Part shown: positions 1 through 7,000 of the stretch, piece after piece
Numbering within the stretch: the first letter of the stretch is position 1
Layout of the letters: every line of letters begins with the position of its first letter
Assembly (NCBI RefSeq): GCF_019469205.1
Contig: NZ_CP048265.1
Location: 2,046,001 to 2,110,000, forward strand
Origin: Gilliamella sp. ESL0405
Lineage (GTDB): Bacteria; Pseudomonadota; Gammaproteobacteria; Enterobacterales; Orbaceae
DNA length: 64,000 nt
Direction: 5' to 3'
The notes under the pieces: generated by a model
The model's input: only the letters and a program-made list of their open reading frames with translations
Database searches by the model: none
Told to the model about the DNA's origin: nothing
Made by a program: the position numbers and the translations under genes

Positions 1-799
1 CATCAAGCGGAATCGATAAAATATCAGAACCATTTAAATCAGTACTTAAAACACCGGTACTAATTGTATAACCATTTAACCCATGCAATAGGTTAAACAA
101 CGTCGCTCGATCACTGACATGAATGCTTTTTTTATGATAGACGGTACTTAAAATCTCTTCTGAAAAATAGAAAGAGTTATATTCACCTTGTTCAAAAGAG
201 AGATAAGGATAATCTTCCAAATCGTTAAGCGTGAGCAATTTCATTGCTGCTAAAGGATGATGAGTACTAATAAAGACATGAGGATCAGCTTCAAAAAGCG
301 GATTAAAAGTTAAACGATGCTCTTTAAGCAATCGTAAAATCACTTTTTGGTTAAAATCAGTTAAATATAAAATGCCTACTTCGCTACGCAAATTAGCGAC
401 ATCGGTAATAATATCATAAGTTCGGGTTTCTCTAAGGGTAAATTCATATTCATCGGTATGATTTTTTTTGATGAGATTAACAAATGCATTAACCGCAAAA
501 GCATAATGTTGTGTCGATATACTGCAAAGCTGTTTAGACGGCTCTTTTTTTGCATAGTGCTGTTCTAATAATTCAGCCTGATCCAAAACCTGTTTGGCAT
601 AACCTAAAAACTCAACACCGTCGGTTGATAGCGAAACGCCTTTTGAAGTTCGCACAAAAATCTCAATGCCAAATTCAGCCTCCAACTCCTTGACCGCAGT
701 AGATAAACTGGGTTGGGTAATATACAAATTTTTAGCCGCTTCATTAATCGAGCCTGAGCGGGCTATTTCTAAAATGTAACGTAATTGTTGAAGTTTCAT
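1..799 (-). CDS. LysR-family transcriptional regulator (3' end cut by window)
   Basis: Translating the minus strand from the ATG at 799 gives a protein starting MKLQQLRYILEIARSGSINE, followed by AAKNLYITQPSLSTAVKELE, the classic N-terminal winged helix-turn-helix of LysR regulators (residues 1-65). The rest, about 200 residues, fits a periplasmic-binding-like effector domain. The reading frame stays open to base 1, so the C-terminus lies outside the window. It is transcribed away from the CRISPR locus. The family binds a small effector and usually controls a neighbouring operon, but that neighbour is not visible here. The effector is unknown. Confidence 0.9.
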   Translation of the reverse strand, partial: MKLQQLRYILEIARSGSINEAAKNLYITQPSLSTAVKELEAEFGIEIFVRTSKGVSLSTDGVEFLGYAKQVLDQAELLEQHYAKKEPSKQLCSISTQHYAFAVNAFVNLIKKNHTDEYEFTLRETRTYDIITDVANLRSEVGILYLTDFNQKVILRLLKEHRLTFNPLFEADPHVFISTHHPLAAMKLLTLNDLEDYPYLSFEQGEYNSFYFSEEILSTVYHKKSIHVSDRATLFNLLHGLNGYTISTGVLSTDLNGSDILSIPLD

Positions 800-941
800 A
801 ATATTACAAGCGACCGAAACTAATCTTAATTCAAAATATAAGCTACTATAATCATTGTAATAATAATTGTACAGAAAAAGCAAAATAGCATTTTTGTGCT
901 ATCGAGCACAGAGATTTTAGAGCTTTAAAAAACTTATAACT

Positions 942-969
942 CAACTTTTGGGGCTTTACAGCCCTAAGG
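942..969 (-). repeat. Probable decayed trailer repeat of CRISPR array A
   Basis: One repeat-spacer period beyond the last clear repeat, this 28-bp stretch keeps a stem-loop (GGGCT-TTAC-AGCCC) but little of the repeat sequence. It fits the gradient of repeat decay away from the leader seen in this array. It could instead be a chance hairpin or part of array transcript termination. Confidence 0.3.
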
Positions 970-1001
970 TTACTTTACTAACTTGCTGTGCTACAGCGAT
1001 G

Positions 1002-1330
1002 TTTTTAAACGGCTTGTTCAGCTGTGAAGTGCCGTTCGGCATTGTTGATGTGGCATCACCGTTTTTTAAACAGCTTATGCAGCTGCAAAGAAGCTCTAGC
1101 GGCCGCAGTGGCAAATGGTATATTTTTAAACAACCTATACGGCTGCAAAGATGCCATTGCTGATGCATCAGCCGCGGTTGACTTTCTAAACAGCCTATGC
1201 GGCTGCAAAGAAACAGGCGCAAACTTACAATGGCTTTGCACTTTTCTAAACAGCCTATGCGGCTGCAAAGCTGTAAAAAAAGGTGACGAGTTGCACTATC
1301 ATTTTCTAAACAGCCTATGCGGCTGCAAAG
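1002..1330 (-). CRISPR. CRISPR array A, type I-F, 6 repeats
   Basis: Six 28-bp repeats start at 1303, 1243, 1183, 1123, 1063 and 1002, separated by four 32-bp spacers and a last spacer of 33 bp. On the minus strand the repeat folds as stem CAGCC, loop GCATA, stem GGCTG, followed by the 8-nt handle TTTAGAAA, which is the Csy4/Cas6f substrate of type I-F. The three repeats nearest the leader (1183-1330) are identical. The next three degenerate progressively, which sets the leader at the high-coordinate side and transcription on the minus strand, the same as the cas genes. The spacers are G+C-richer than the host intergenic DNA. I could not assign any target. Confidence 0.97.
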
Positions 1331-1480
1331 TAGAATCTTACATACTATAAACATCGTTTATAAAAACATAAAGGGCAATTTTAGGTTTAAAAACCCTTTT
1401 TTCTAACGCTTTTGCAATATATTGATTTTTAATGTTTTTATTATTAGCTAAAAAAAAGGGTTTAAAAAGTTTGTATTTTG
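1331..1480 (-). promoter_or_regulatory. Leader of CRISPR array A
   Basis: This segment is clearly homologous, block by block, to the leader of array B (2147-2310). Shared elements include a 17-bp dyad TATAAAC-ATC-GTTTATA close to the first repeat, a minus-strand -10-like TATAGT about 10-20 bp from the repeat, and a TTTAAAAACCC block. Leaders provide the array promoter and the site of new spacer integration. No exact IHF consensus was found by eye. Confidence 0.75.
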
Positions 1481-1559
1481 AACTCCATTACTTTTTTCAA
1501 ACGGCTTACCATGACCTTCCACAAAAACAAACTAGTGCACCAACCCGCACCTTCACAAA

Positions 1560-1790
1560 GCGCCGACAACTGAGTGAGGTTAGCACGCCAAACAGGGATG
1601 TTTGGCGAGGCGCTGCTTTGTCCGGAACAAATCAGCGCCGGTGCGTTAAGACCGAACGAAGGCGGAGGGCAGTCGAAGACCGCTTTGGGTGGTGCTGCGA
1701 GAGGGTATAGGGGGATTTCGCATAAAATCCCCCTATTCGGACGCAGACACCGAAATGAAAATATCAACCAACCAACAGCGTCCGAAACCC
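1560..1790. other. G+C-rich, hairpin-dense block between the two CRISPR arrays
   Basis: This stretch is visibly richer in G and C than its flanks and packed with inverted repeats: a 9-bp perfect stem at 1586-1607 (CGCCAAACA/TGTTTGGCG), a 12-bp stem with one mismatch at 1609-1639 (GGCGCTG.../...CAGCGCC), an 11-bp perfect stem at 1708-1735 (TAGGGGGATTT/AAATCCCCCTA), and a 7-bp pairing of 1738-1744 with 1778-1784. The open frames across it look like accidental ORFs without good start sites. Successive hairpins suggest a structured RNA or a miniature mobile element. I do not recognise the family. Strand is undetermined. Confidence 0.5.
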
Positions 1791-1830
1791 GCAGACAAAA
1801 AACCTGTAGCTTTTAATTAAAGTATAAAAC

Positions 1831-1871
1831 CTTGTCAAAAAGTTTCAGAAAATATAGGTGTTTAAGCAAAA
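1831..1871 (+). repeat. Dispersed 42-bp repeat, copy 1 (diverged)
   Basis: The least conserved copy of a family with consensus TTGACAAGAA(G/C)TTTCAG, then AAA, about 6 variable bases, and ACGTTTNAGTAAAA. Here it reads CTTGTCAAAAAGTTTCAG with a GTTTAAGCAAAA end. It sits 10 bp before copy 2, between the G+C-rich block and CRISPR array B. Confidence 0.6.
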
Positions 1872-1881
1872 ACACAAAGTA

Positions 1882-1923
1882 TTGACAAGAACTTTCAGAA
1901 AACACCCGCGTTTCAGTATAAAA
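1882..1923 (+). repeat. Dispersed 42-bp repeat, copy 2
   Basis: Contains TTGACAAGAACTTTCAG and a GCGTTTCAGTATAAAA end, in the same orientation as the copy at 1831. It abuts the trailer end of CRISPR array B. Confidence 0.7.
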
Positions 1924-1950
1924 ACAAAAGTTTTAGATATTTCCAAAATA

Positions 1951-2146
1951 TCATAAAATCCCTTATGCAGCCGTAAAGCACCTGAATCGAATGAAATAAA
2001 AAACTCTAATTTTCTTGACAGCTTATGCAGCTTTAAAGAATCTCTTAACATCTGACTCAGGAACAAAACGTTTCTAAACAGCTTATGCAGCTTTAAAGGC
2101 AGCATTTGCCGAGTCAACTTTCTAAACAGCTTATGCAGCTTTAAAG
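1951..2146 (-). CRISPR. CRISPR array B, type I-F, 4 repeats, one 20-bp spacer
   Basis: Repeats of 28 bp start at 2119, 2071, 2011 and 1951, the last being degenerate. Two spacers are 32 bp, but the leader-proximal one (2099-2118) is only 20 bp. The minus-strand repeat keeps loop GCATA and handle TTTAGAAA but has stem AGCT/AGCT instead of CAGCC/GGCTG: the C-G pair next to the loop in array A is replaced by a T-A pair, and the basal pair is lost. The flanks of the hairpin also differ (CTTTA instead of CTTTG). Leader side and transcription direction are as in array A. Confidence 0.95.
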
Positions 2147-2310
2147 TAGAATCCTACCTACTATAAACATCGTTTATAAAACCGATAAGGGCAATTTTAG
2201 GTTTAAAAACCCTTTTTTTAATGCCTTTGCAACATCATGATTTTTAATCATTTTATTTTTTAACTAAAAAAGGGTTAATAAAATGTGTATTTTAAACTCC
2301 ACAACCCCCC
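2147..2310 (-). promoter_or_regulatory. Leader of CRISPR array B
   Basis: Homologous to the array A leader over about 150 bp, with the same dyad TATAAAC-ATC-GTTTATA and the same -10-like TATAGT on the minus strand. Homologous leaders feeding arrays with different repeats suggest an old duplication of leader plus first repeat. Confidence 0.75.
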
Positions 2311-2442
2311 GCCCCTCAACTTTTTAGCTCTTAAACGCCTAAAAAGCTGCTTAGTTTAAAGTAACTGGCAATACGCTAAGCTATTTTTTGGACTCAAAAG
2401 AAGCTTTCTTCAAAAATTTTCGAAGCTGATATTACTGAGCAT

Positions 2443-2477
2443 AAAAAAAGTTAAGGGCATTATGAAAATACCCTTAA
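2443..2477 (-). terminator. Rho-independent terminator of the csy operon
   Basis: On the minus strand, stem TTAAGGG (2471-2477) pairs with CCCTTAA (2451-2457), followed by a run of seven T (2443-2449). It begins 8 bp after the csy4 stop codon, so the csy transcript ends before the array B leader and the arrays need their own promoters. Confidence 0.85.
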
Positions 2478-2484
2478 TACTTAA

Positions 2485-3048
2485 TTAAAAATCAGGAATG
2501 GTTGCTGTTTTGCTTAGTCCATAACTGTTAAATATACCCTGCACAGGTGTTGTACATTTTTCTTGTTTTATCCACATGATAAAGTTTTGACCAGTGCTTT
2601 TGCTAATGAAATGAAGATGAGGATAATTCAATTGAACGCTACCCCACTTTTCAATCATTTTATTTTTTACTTCATCTGACCATTTACCTTGTGCGGTTAA
2701 ACGTTTTTCAGCTCGTCTTAAAGCGCTTTGCCCTTTAGGATTAACGCGAATTAAACGTAGGTAACCTTTAATATTAGTTGGAACCGGGGTTATTGGTAAG
2801 GCGATAGTATAATCACTAACCACCGTCTGCAAGGCAGTTTTAAATTGTTGTAACTGAACTTCATCACCAAATAATCGAATAATTCCGCCTAATGTGCGAT
2901 TAACATTATAACAAGGAAAACTGACCGCAATATTACCTTGATAATTAACCAAAACTTGATGAAGTGATTGCATAACTTGATTAATCACTTCTGTTTCGGT
3001 TATCTCAAGTTGTGGGATTGCTCTTAGTTCAAAATAGTGAGTGAGCAT
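2485..3048 (-). CDS. csy4: Csy4/Cas6f crRNA endonuclease
   Basis: A protein of 187 aa, the size expected for Cas6f. It cuts the pre-crRNA at the base of the repeat hairpin and stays bound to the 3' stem-loop as part of the Csy surveillance complex. H30 lies where the P. aeruginosa catalytic histidine (H29) is, an arginine-rich helix (LRRAEKRL, about residues 110-117) would sit in the RNA major groove, and the serine motif HFISKSTGQNF (146-156) follows. It is the last gene of the operon, 5 bp after csy3, and is followed by a strong terminator. It must process two repeat types and probably the orphan repeat at 7054-7076, all with loop GCATA. Confidence 0.96.
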   Translation of the reverse strand: MLTHYFELRAIPQLEITETEVINQVMQSLHQVLVNYQGNIAVSFPCYNVNRTLGGIIRLFGDEVQLQQFKTALQTVVSDYTIALPITPVPTNIKGYLRLIRVNPKGQSALRRAEKRLTAQGKWSDEVKNKMIEKWGSVQLNYPHLHFISKSTGQNFIMWIKQEKCTTPVQGIFNSYGLSKTATIPDF

Positions 3049-3053
3049 AATAA

Positions 3054-4058
3054 TTACTCCTTACCACTTGCACCAAATACACCACCGCGAATCAATACCG
3101 CTATGACATAATGTTGTTGTTCAAGTGATGGCTTTTCCCCTTTTAGTACCCAGTTATCAAATAGCGTGTAAAAGTCATGTTTTTGTTTAGGTTGACGGAA
3201 AGCATGCCCCATAGTTGTGACGGCACCATAAGGTTCGATAGCAATTGGAAACTCTGCTTTTTCATCATACCAGGTATCAATGGTTCGAATAGCATTGCTG
3301 ATTTTTTGCGAGTGCGTAGCTGCACATTCGTTTTTCTCATAAAGTACTTTACTTTTTGTTTTTCCAGTATCTAAGATTAACTCTTGTGAAGGATACACTT
3401 CTTGACCTAAGCCCATTTTTAATTTGGCTACTATGTCGAAGATAATAAATTCTTTGTTAGATAGTCCAGCTTCGATAAGTTTAGCAAGATCTTCTATTGC
3501 TTTATCTTCGTATTCAAATGAGTTAAGTTGATATTGTTTAACATCATTTACATGAATAACAGGTTTATTATTGTGAATGATCGAAATAGTGATTTGTTCA
3601 GCAGCCATGCGATTACGCCATAACCAACGACCATTAAGTATATTAATGGCATAACGTTTAGCAAGCGTTTTCATACCGTTAGATTTTATATAATCGTTGG
3701 TCACTTTTATTAATTCTTCTTGATACTCGATATTATTACATACTGATGGTTTGCCTAAAAATGGCAGAACTTTACAACTCCATTTAACCACTAATGTATC
3801 TTTATCGGTATCTAACGCAGCGGTATCAACCGTTTGTAAATTAGCCTTTTGAATTTCGGCATCTAATTTTGCGGGATCATTAGTAACAGCATTTTTAAGG
3901 CGATTAGAAATTGTCCCTCGAACGGATTTTTCTGATATAAAAACAGGATATAAATTGTTATCGTCTGTATCAACTTGTTGTAAAAAAACGGCATCAGAAA
4001 TATCAAAACTGCGTTCGAATGCTAAAACTGAAGCGGTTGCGAATTTATCTTTACTCAT
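3054..4058 (-). CDS. csy3: Csy3/Cas7f backbone subunit
   Basis: A protein of 334 aa matching the Cas7f family in length and sequence (start MSKDKFATASVLAFERSFDI). Six copies coat the spacer part of the crRNA, each covering 6 nt and flipping out every sixth base. That periodicity matters for reading the promoter-targeting guide described at 7001-7079. There are 30 bp between it and csy2 and 5 bp before csy4. Nothing looks disrupted. Confidence 0.96.
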   Translation of the reverse strand: MSKDKFATASVLAFERSFDISDAVFLQQVDTDDNNLYPVFISEKSVRGTISNRLKNAVTNDPAKLDAEIQKANLQTVDTAALDTDKDTLVVKWSCKVLPFLGKPSVCNNIEYQEELIKVTNDYIKSNGMKTLAKRYAINILNGRWLWRNRMAAEQITISIIHNNKPVIHVNDVKQYQLNSFEYEDKAIEDLAKLIEAGLSNKEFIIFDIVAKLKMGLGQEVYPSQELILDTGKTKSKVLYEKNECAATHSQKISNAIRTIDTWYDEKAEFPIAIEPYGAVTTMGHAFRQPKQKHDFYTLFDNWVLKGEKPSLEQQHYVIAVLIRGGVFGASGKE

Positions 4059-4088
4059 AATTTCATCCTTTTTAGTAATGCTAAATTT

Positions 4089-5012
4089 TTAATTAGTTTT
4101 TTGATTAATCATATAAATGTCTGCGTTATTCGATTGCAATTTACTACACTGATAACGCCAAAAAGCTTGGGATAAATGTCCCTTTAATCGCAAAGGAAAT
4201 ACCCATTTACCTAATCCATAGATACATTCAACAAATTGTGTTGCATATTCATTGCTACGTGCATTTTCAACCATTCCGGCTGGAAATAGTGGTGAAATAG
4301 CTTGATATCCGAGTGGGATAGGCACTAGCCAACCTCGCCCTTCCTTTATTGAAGTAGTTTGCCAATGACCTTTTTCTTGCGGTTGATGATGAAGCATTGC
4401 AGTTTCAACTAAAGCATCGAGTTGCGTGGCATTAGGATTCTTTTGTTGTAATTCAGCAGTGATATCTTCTAACTCTTGTTGTGCTTCAACTAAAACAAAT
4501 GCAGGCAGCAACATATTAGCTAAGGTTTTATCTGATTCATCAGAAGAAATTAATTTTACATTTTCAATTGAGACTATGTGCCCACCCGCTATACGTTGTT
4601 GATAAAGTTTTTGCTTCATCTGCGTAACAAATGCTTGTTGTTGTTCTTCATCATCGAGCGTATCGATATTTTCGATTTTCACTTCTACTAATAAACTCAC
4701 ATCAAGATGAACTTTACCTTCCTCGATGATTGAGCGAGTATCACCATTTTTTGCTAATGGGTTGCGAGTTAACCGAAAAATATAATCTGAATAATCATTA
4801 GGGCGATAAACTTGTACATCACACTCATGACAAGCAATTAATACCCCGTCAAGATAAATTGGTTCTTTGGATTCAATTTTTCGATTTAAAGCGTGAATAG
4901 CACCTAAAAATCCAGAAATAGCCGGAAAACCATAAGTCAATGGGCTTGATATAGCATTAGCATTGTGAATTTTAACATGGTCAAAAAGTAGATAATAATT
5001 TAACGAAGCCAT
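4089..5012 (-). CDS. csy2: Csy2/Cas5f subunit
   Basis: A protein of 307 aa, normal for Cas5f, which caps the 5' handle of the crRNA together with Csy1. The start MASLNYYLLFDHVKIHNANA and the following GFPAISGFLGAIHALNRK are typical of the family. The ATG overlaps the csy1 stop codon (TAATG), indicating translational coupling and equal dosage. No frameshift or missing part is seen. Confidence 0.95.
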   Translation of the reverse strand: MASLNYYLLFDHVKIHNANAISSPLTYGFPAISGFLGAIHALNRKIESKEPIYLDGVLIACHECDVQVYRPNDYSDYIFRLTRNPLAKNGDTRSIIEEGKVHLDVSLLVEVKIENIDTLDDEEQQQAFVTQMKQKLYQQRIAGGHIVSIENVKLISSDESDKTLANMLLPAFVLVEAQQELEDITAELQQKNPNATQLDALVETAMLHHQPQEKGHWQTTSIKEGRGWLVPIPLGYQAISPLFPAGMVENARSNEYATQFVECIYGLGKWVFPLRLKGHLSQAFWRYQCSKLQSNNADIYMINQKTN

Positions 5013-6385
5013 TAGAAAATCCCCTCTTTTTTACGTTGACTCGCTTTTACCGCTGCGCTAAATTCGCTACACCATTCATTAAATTCAGGATCTGAAAATT
5101 GCTCACTGATATCATTAAATTTATTTTTCAACACGCATTGAATCCAAAAAGCAAAATCTTGTTTAATACCAACTAGCCAATCACCTTTATCATAGTATTG
5201 TTTGAAATCTTCTTCATCTTCTAACTCTGCTCGCTTAGGGTCTAGCCAAAGCTTTTGGTTTAAGTCTAGAGAGTATTCCCTACTCCATCCAGCAGGCATG
5301 GTTTGCTGGATATGCTTAGCAAACTTAAGGACATAAGATAAAATAATATCTAAAGCATCTTTACGATTATCCCTTTCTTCAACGACATTATTAGGCGCCT
5401 GAACCATATCAAAGAGTAATCTAAAACCAAACCGACAAAAATATTGCATTGAATTATCAAAAATATTTTGTTTGTGAACGGTAATCGACGGAAATTTGGA
5501 AGTTTTAAATTCGGGTGGTATTGAAGGTAATAAGAAATTTCGACCACCTTGATTGCTTGTTAATTGACTCACACCTTGAGGATTACTGCCACCCAACTTA
5601 ACTACAGCTAAATTTTGAAAAGAAAAATAGGGTTCATGTACTGCATCTTTTATCCTTCTTTGTTCACGGGCTTTTTTGTTCTGTTCGGAAAACCTTTCTT
5701 GCACTTTCTGATAAACTACATGACATAACGAACTAGGATGCAATGGAACTAATAAACGATAATTATTTTCTAGATGAGCTAAATAGCTTTCTTGGCTATT
5801 TGGCCAATAAAATTGTTTATTGAGTTCTGAAGCTTTAGGATGTTCAAATTCATTAAATATAGCTTTTTTTAAATTGGCTAAATAAAGCGATGCTTTTTGT
5901 TTATCGTCAGATAAAGCATCCAAAACGGCAGGATGATCTTCTACAATCAATTGCAATAGTGTTGTTTCACCGGTTACAACTTGATTTAATAATGAAAATA
6001 TATCTAAAGCTGCAGCATTGCCTGAACAATCAAGTGGTAACACCGTTAGTGTGGCGGAAGATATAACTGTCTGATTAATTGGATTATTTTGCGCCAAATA
6101 ATTATCACCGAGGCTTGAAGAATGGATCCCTTTGCTAATATGAGAAGCTATAGATATCCAGAATATCCTTCTGGTTGCCGCATCTTCCATCCAAGTTTCA
6201 AAATCATAACGCTTTAATAAATCATTAATTTTTTGTTGTGATTCAGTAATTGCTAATGAATCATTGTTTTCTCTAGCTTTAGCTAATTTTACAAGCTCAC
6301 TTTTGTAGCTACTATTATTAGCAAGCCGTTGCGTTAGAAAGTTTATGATTACCTTTCTAATATCTTGCCAAGAAATACTATTCAT
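5012..6385 (-). CDS. csy1: Csy1/Cas8f large subunit
   Basis: A protein of 457 aa, slightly longer than the roughly 430 aa of well-studied Csy1. Csy1 reads the GG/CC PAM and recruits Cas2-3. Family motifs such as GGSNPQGVSQLTSNQGGRNF (about residues 266-285) are present. The start at 6385 has a strong AGGAGG-type ribosome site a few bases upstream. It lies 70 bp downstream of the 107-codon ORF, with a 22-bp palindrome between them. The operon is fed by the promoter at 6904-6932. Confidence 0.95.
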   Translation of the reverse strand: MNSISWQDIRKVIINFLTQRLANNSSYKSELVKLAKARENNDSLAITESQQKINDLLKRYDFETWMEDAATRRIFWISIASHISKGIHSSSLGDNYLAQNNPINQTVISSATLTVLPLDCSGNAAALDIFSLLNQVVTGETTLLQLIVEDHPAVLDALSDDKQKASLYLANLKKAIFNEFEHPKASELNKQFYWPNSQESYLAHLENNYRLLVPLHPSSLCHVVYQKVQERFSEQNKKAREQRRIKDAVHEPYFSFQNLAVVKLGGSNPQGVSQLTSNQGGRNFLLPSIPPEFKTSKFPSITVHKQNIFDNSMQYFCRFGFRLLFDMVQAPNNVVEERDNRKDALDIILSYVLKFAKHIQQTMPAGWSREYSLDLNQKLWLDPKRAELEDEEDFKQYYDKGDWLVGIKQDFAFWIQCVLKNKFNDISEQFSDPEFNEWCSEFSAAVKASQRKKEGIF

Positions 6386-6420
6386 TGGCCCTCCTATATT
6401 AATAAAAATATTATAAATAA

Positions 6421-6442
6421 GACTTATATTTAAATATAAGTC
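6421..6442. repeat. 22-bp perfect palindrome between the 107-codon ORF and csy1
   Basis: GACTTATATTT is followed immediately by its reverse complement AAATATAAGTC. In the minus-strand transcript it would form a hairpin followed by TTATTTATAATATTTTTATT, so it could act as a weak terminator or attenuator limiting read-through into csy1, as an RNA-processing site, or as a protein operator. Which one cannot be decided from sequence. Confidence 0.6.
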
Positions 6443-6455
6443 CTTAGTTTCTCCA

Positions 6456-6779
6456 TTATGATGCTTTAAATTTTATATACAAATGTAACAATTTAAGTGC
6501 TTTTTCATTAAACAACAACTCATCAGAAAAATTATTACATCTATATTTAGGATGATCTAAACCTAATTTTTTTATTAAATATTCTACTTCTTTAATTGTT
6601 GAACAACCTAGAATATTCATTAACTTTTTGATAGAGTAAAATTTAGAAGGTTCTTGTGTAACGATAAACGATTCATCATTCGCTGCTCTTCCATAAATTT
6701 CAAATTGCTGTAAATCATTTACTTCTAATTTTTCAATAGATATTTGACATTGAATCAACTTAGATTTATTTTTAGACAT
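6456..6779 (-). CDS. 107-aa protein, first gene of the csy operon, possible DNA-binding protein
   Basis: Not a recognised Cas protein. It starts MSKNKSKLIQCQISIEKLEV, contains a segment KFYSIKKLMNILGCSTIKEV (about residues 46-65) that resembles a helix-turn-helix, and ends with a basic helix. GAGGA sits 8 bp before the ATG, so translation is plausible. It is the first coding region after the csy promoter and its 118-nt hairpin-rich leader, so it is co-expressed with the surveillance complex. Position and possible DNA-binding fold suggest an operon-specific regulator; a helper or anti-phage accessory protein is equally open. No function can be assigned by sequence reading. Confidence 0.75.
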   Translation of the reverse strand: MSKNKSKLIQCQISIEKLEVNDLQQFEIYGRAANDESFIVTQEPSKFYSIKKLMNILGCSTIKEVEYLIKKLGLDHPKYRCNNFSDELLFNEKALKLLHLYIKFKAS

Positions 6780-6816
6780 AATTTTGTCCTCATTAACTTC
6801 GTTTGGATAAAATTTT

Positions 6817-6896
6817 AAACCTCAGATCTGGTCCATCTGGGGTTTTCCATTACAACATTTAATTAAAAATGTTGTTTTATGTAATTTAGATTACAT
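6817..6896 (-). promoter_or_regulatory. 5' leader of the csy operon with three consecutive hairpins
   Basis: Between the predicted transcription start (about 6897) and the ATG at 6779, the minus-strand RNA can form three stems: ATGTAAT/ATTACAT at 6879-6896 (4-base loop), ACAACATTT/AAATGTTGT at 6852-6875 (9 bp, 6-base loop), and an 11-bp stem with one G-U at 6817-6845, followed by TTTAAAATTTTA, which looks like a weak terminator. The first dyad contains the 12-mer TGTTTTATGTAA (plus strand 6873-6884) also found upstream of cas1, so it may be a protein operator rather than an RNA element. Confidence 0.6.
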
Positions 6897-6903
6897 GTTT
6901 GTC

Positions 6904-6932
6904 ATATTAATAATATAAAAAACCAAAGTCAA
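6904..6932 (-). promoter_or_regulatory. Sigma-70 promoter of the csy operon
   Basis: Minus strand: -35 TTGACT (6927-6932), a 17-bp spacer, -10 TAATAT (6904-6909), start expected near 6897. This is the best promoter-like sequence in the cas locus. The -35 box lies inside the protospacer-like site 6920-6951, and the +1 region coincides with the dyad at 6879-6896. Confidence 0.8.
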
Positions 6933-6953
6933 CTTTTATTGTAATATCATAGG
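6920..6953 (-). promoter_or_regulatory. Target site of the orphan CRISPR guide, covering the csy -35 box
   Basis: On the minus strand, CC (6952-6953, the type I-F PAM on the crRNA-like strand) is followed by TATGATATTACAATA. The spacer of the orphan repeat reads TATGAAATTACTATA. Positions 1-5, 7-11 and 13-15 match, and mismatches are at 6 and 12, the positions flipped out of the heteroduplex in type I complexes. Pairing then fades. The 32-bp protospacer runs over the -35 TTGACT, so a bound Csy complex would block RNA polymerase, while limited pairing should not trigger Cas2-3 cleavage. Confidence 0.75.
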
Positions 6954-7000
6954 CAATGTTAAAAATAATTTTAAAAGTTTTTGTAAGTAATAATAATGAA

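Noticed and set aside
948-1354. Three overlapping ORFs with repeating motifs such as LCSRIGCLE or FLNSLCGCK
   Set aside because: They are translations of the 28-bp CRISPR repeats of array A in several frames, not proteins.
1432-1816. ORFs of 80-101 aa across the G+C-rich block
   Set aside because: They exist on both strands, lack ribosome sites and conserved protein features, and overlap strong hairpins.
2099-2118. The 20-bp array B spacer shares GTTGACT with the csy promoter -35 region
   Set aside because: Only 7 bases match and no CC PAM precedes that site, unlike the orphan-guide target.
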